A DNA stretch of 64,000 nt from Paraspadella gotoi (lineage: Eukaryota; Chaetognatha): the NCBI GenBank assembly GCA_051294375.1, contig CM119266.1, positions 22,387,875-22,451,874 on the forward strand. Reading direction: 5' to 3'. The first letter of the stretch is position 1; each line of letters opens with the position of its first letter. The notes under the pieces are model-generated. The model was not told the DNA's origin. It worked only from the letters and a program-made list of their open reading frames with translations, and did not search any database. The position numbers and the translations under genes are program-made. Shown here piece after piece: positions 61,685 to 64,000 of the stretch.

Positions 61685-61928
61685 TAATAGTAATGAAGAG
61701 ACAGCAATTATTGATAAGTGTTAATGACAGAACCGTTCAATATAAGCAGTCCCTGAGCTTCGGATCAGGCTGTAACACCATGTTACAGGCGGGTTAAGCG
61801 CCCCGTCCCTCTTAACTGCCAGACGACCACCGGGCTAGAACCCCGGACCTTTGGGTTGGGAGGCGAATGACTTGCCTCCGGCACCAATGGCCACTGATGA
61901 ACGGTTGGTGGATTTTAGTCCACCATAG
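61685..61928 (-). mobile_element. tRNA-derived SINE, family S, copy 1 (most complete)
   Basis: On the minus strand: A box TGGCCATTGG (61893-61884) in a D-like arm with GGC/GCC stem; an anticodon-like stem GGAGGC/GCCTCC; a T arm CCGGGGTTCTAGCCCGG with a B box GGTTCTAGCCC (61842-61832). Then comes the non-tRNA body (GCGCTTAACCCG, CCTGTAACATGGTGTTACAG, CTCAGGGACTGCTTATATTG, ACGGTTCTGTCATTAA). A-to-B spacing of 51 bases is tRNA-like. Other copies: 45690-45895 and tail-only pieces at 44980 and 46140. It lies about 100 bp upstream of the secreted-protein gene. Confidence 0.75.
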
Positions 61929-62019
61929 TAATTAAGAAAAAATGGTTATACTTCATAATAAAAAATAATATTTTCAGGAATAAACCACAAATGAAATTAA
62001 AAAACCCTAATCAAAGAAG

Positions 62020-64000
62020 ATGAAACGCCTCGCCAGAGTCGCCCTGATTATTGCCTCGTTCAACTTCGTCGCATCCCTGCTCCCGTCATCCGCAAATTCG
62101 GACTTCTCAAAGACCGGAACCAATCTGTCCGCAGCCGCACAGATCTCTTCGAACGGCTCCTCGGTGCCCGATCTCCCAATTACTTTTCTCCACGCCTCCA
62201 AATGCGTCGCCGTCACCGTCAAAGAAGTCATCTACGAAGAGAACGGTTACGTGACGATTCCGTGGTCGCGATATCTCGTTCCCCAGTGGACGCGGGCTTG
62301 GCTGGCACTGGGTGACCAGCATTTTCTTTTCGACGGGCAAGTCGTGAGAGACGAACACATCGCTCTTTTGGTGGAATTCGTCGATGAATTTCGGAGAGAA
62401 TTGAAGGAAATGTTGAAGGTTATCGGATATCGTTTCGCCGAACAGGTGAGTTAAAATTTTTAACATTGCAAAAGAATGAAATACATACTAACTACAGGCA
62501 CGCGAAGGTTTTTGGCACCTTTGATTATATATTTCGATTTTATATAATTCGATTTTCGGGCTGAACTAATGAGGATTGTGATTTTTTTATGTTTTGAGGT
62601 TGCTAATCACGATTTAGTGTAAAATCATTTATTTTGTTATAATTAAACCGTTATCTTCCTAGAATTGCACTCGCGACCATTGGAGTCAAAAAATGAACGC
62701 CGACTTTGTACTCTTCGACAACGAGGACGAACCCCAAACGACCCAGGTCCTCACCTCCTTCGATTTGAACTACGGCTGCCACTTTGACGCGTCGCTCGCG
62801 ATCGACGAGTCCCATTTGCTGCTCAATAAATCTCTGGTGAATTCTTTCCTGCGGCACGTGGCTCCCGCTTACGTGGGTTCCGGAGGGCCAGACCCCGCCA
62901 TCCGTGACGCGTCCGCCATGGTTACCAAGTTGCCAAAGATTCTATACGCCGATGAGATAGCCAAATGGATCTCCGATGATGAGGACGGTTATGAAAGTAC
63001 GTTTTTATATGCATTGATCGAATTTACTACAAATTTCTTATTACCCACGTCTTTTTGACAACTTCGCTTAACTTTATTTTAATTTAATTTAATTTTATTT
63101 TATTATAAACTCATTAAAAAATTTATTCAAATTTAGCTGAAACCTTCGATGACCTATTTCTTTCGCGTTTTGAAGAAGACGAATTCATTGAACAAATTAT
63201 CGACTACCACGAGCTCTCCCGATTTTTGAAAGAGCGCTTTGATAGGATAACCAAGCTACTAAACAATATTGGAAGCGCCGCTTTGAACCACGCCTTAGTC
63301 TATTATCAGCCAGAGAAGACCTTGAGCAACTCTAAGCAACTCAGGTAACGTTGTACACAAAAAAAAATCGTATATAGTACTACTTATATACTATCGCTGT
63401 AAAATAAAAAAATCGAATCAAATTTCAGGTCATTAATTCCATGGTCGAGCGACGATCCTCTAGGCGATCATCTCATCTTCGCCGCCAACTATCCTCGCAA
63501 CGTCTTCGCCGACAAAGACTCGTTTCTCGACGGCTTTCTCGACGACATAAATGTCCATCCCGTAGAGATCGACGGCGAAACGACAAAGGCGCGCCTCCTC
63601 GTGACGACGCCGAACCTCTTGTCGCCACCCGCGGGCCTTTTGTTGGAGATAACGTCTCTCGACAACGTTCACTTTCTTCGTGACGGTCATTACGTAAAGA
63701 TGAGTGACTCGACATCCGCTCCGACGCGAACGATGATCGACCTTCGTGACGTCAAAGATTTCAGCCTCGATCGGTTAAACGACTCCGAGTATCTGGCCAG
63801 ATTGGCGCGCAACAACGCGACGCGCGTGAGGTTGGATCCACGCCGGTATTGTCGTTACCGGTATTTGCCCGGCGAGCAGCGGAGGAAGCTTTTTTGCAAC
63901 TTTGCCCTGGAGGAGGAAAGACATCAAAGTTTTCGTAATTCAACCCAAGGCAAATATATTTATGCTCAGCTACGGTGCGCGGCGACCATTTTGGAGACCA
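62020..64000 (+). CDS. Secreted protein of unknown family, four exons, 3' end off the window
   Basis: Exons 62020-62445, 62663-62996, 63137-63344 and 63429-64000 (open to the edge). All junctions are GT-AG, and phases 0, 1 and 2 agree, giving 513 residues so far. Introns are 217, 140 and 84 bp. The ATG is followed by a signal peptide (basic MKRLAR, then a hydrophobic core to about residue 20). At least six N-glycosylation sequons (NGS, NCT, NKS, NAT, NDS, NST) and six cysteines after the signal (SKCV, YGCHF, RYCRYRY, LFCNF and others) fit a secretory-pathway protein with disulphides. No other membrane span is visible. Notable stretches: IPWSRYLVPQWTRAWLALG, FVDEFRRELKEMLKV (helical), HLIFAANYPRN. 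I do not recognise the family and assign no reaction. The clean reading through four exons makes the gene itself very likely. Confidence 0.9.

Overview
This is animal (metazoan) nuclear DNA, probably from an invertebrate with a fairly compact genome. The evidence is GT-AG introns of 84-666 bp, an animal-type TLC-domain gene, tRNA-derived SINE-like repeats, a hAT-type MITE, and very abundant (GA)n/(CT)n, (CTTT)n, (CATT)n and GAC/GTC repeats. I cannot name the species. The assembly is a draft. It has 14 runs of N, seven of them exactly 25 bases long, and long segments are present two to four times with many small insertions and deletions between copies. Much of what looks like structure here is therefore as likely uncollapsed haplotypes or poorly corrected long reads as biology, and I flag this throughout.

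Layout. 1-8036: a large inverted duplication. The left arm carries a clean TLCD4/TMEM56-like gene (minus strand, running off the left edge). The right arm carries a frameshifted copy of the same gene. The shared intron holds a SINE-like insertion with 26-27 bp direct repeats, and in the right arm only a 633 bp hAT-type MITE sits inside it, with a perfect 8 bp target duplication. 8037-13011: noncoding DNA, a promoter-like GC segment with a CArG box and a neighbouring Ets-type core (about 9340-9530), and a damaged minus-strand Q/N-rich coding region (10.5-12.7 kb). 13037-23790: a block present at least twice, with further partial copies, ending in a tandem family of degenerate 150-300 bp units. 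23.8-29.4 kb: a few possible exons between pyrimidine/purine tracts and an interspersed AT-rich repeat. 29403-34086: a 2.3 kb direct duplication meeting at a 25-N gap. 34.3-37.9 kb: gaps, microsatellites and one short gene-start candidate. 37.9-48.9 kb: a gene-poor nest of repeats (AT-rich family, tRNA-derived SINE family, telomere-like CCCTAA islands, a fourth copy of the tandem units). 48.9-60.7 kb: low-complexity DNA with weak exon candidates. 62020-64000: the best gene in the window, four exons encoding a secreted, N-glycosylated protein of a family I do not recognise, continuing past the right edge.

Only two protein genes are strongly supported: the TLC gene on the left and the secreted protein on the right. 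Nothing ties them functionally. I found no CRISPR array, operon, convincing tRNA or rRNA gene, or coherent new multi-gene system. The most informative observations are the nested-transposon history of the palindrome, the near-zero true size of several 25-N gaps, the SINE family with clear A and B boxes, and the unidentified secreted protein.
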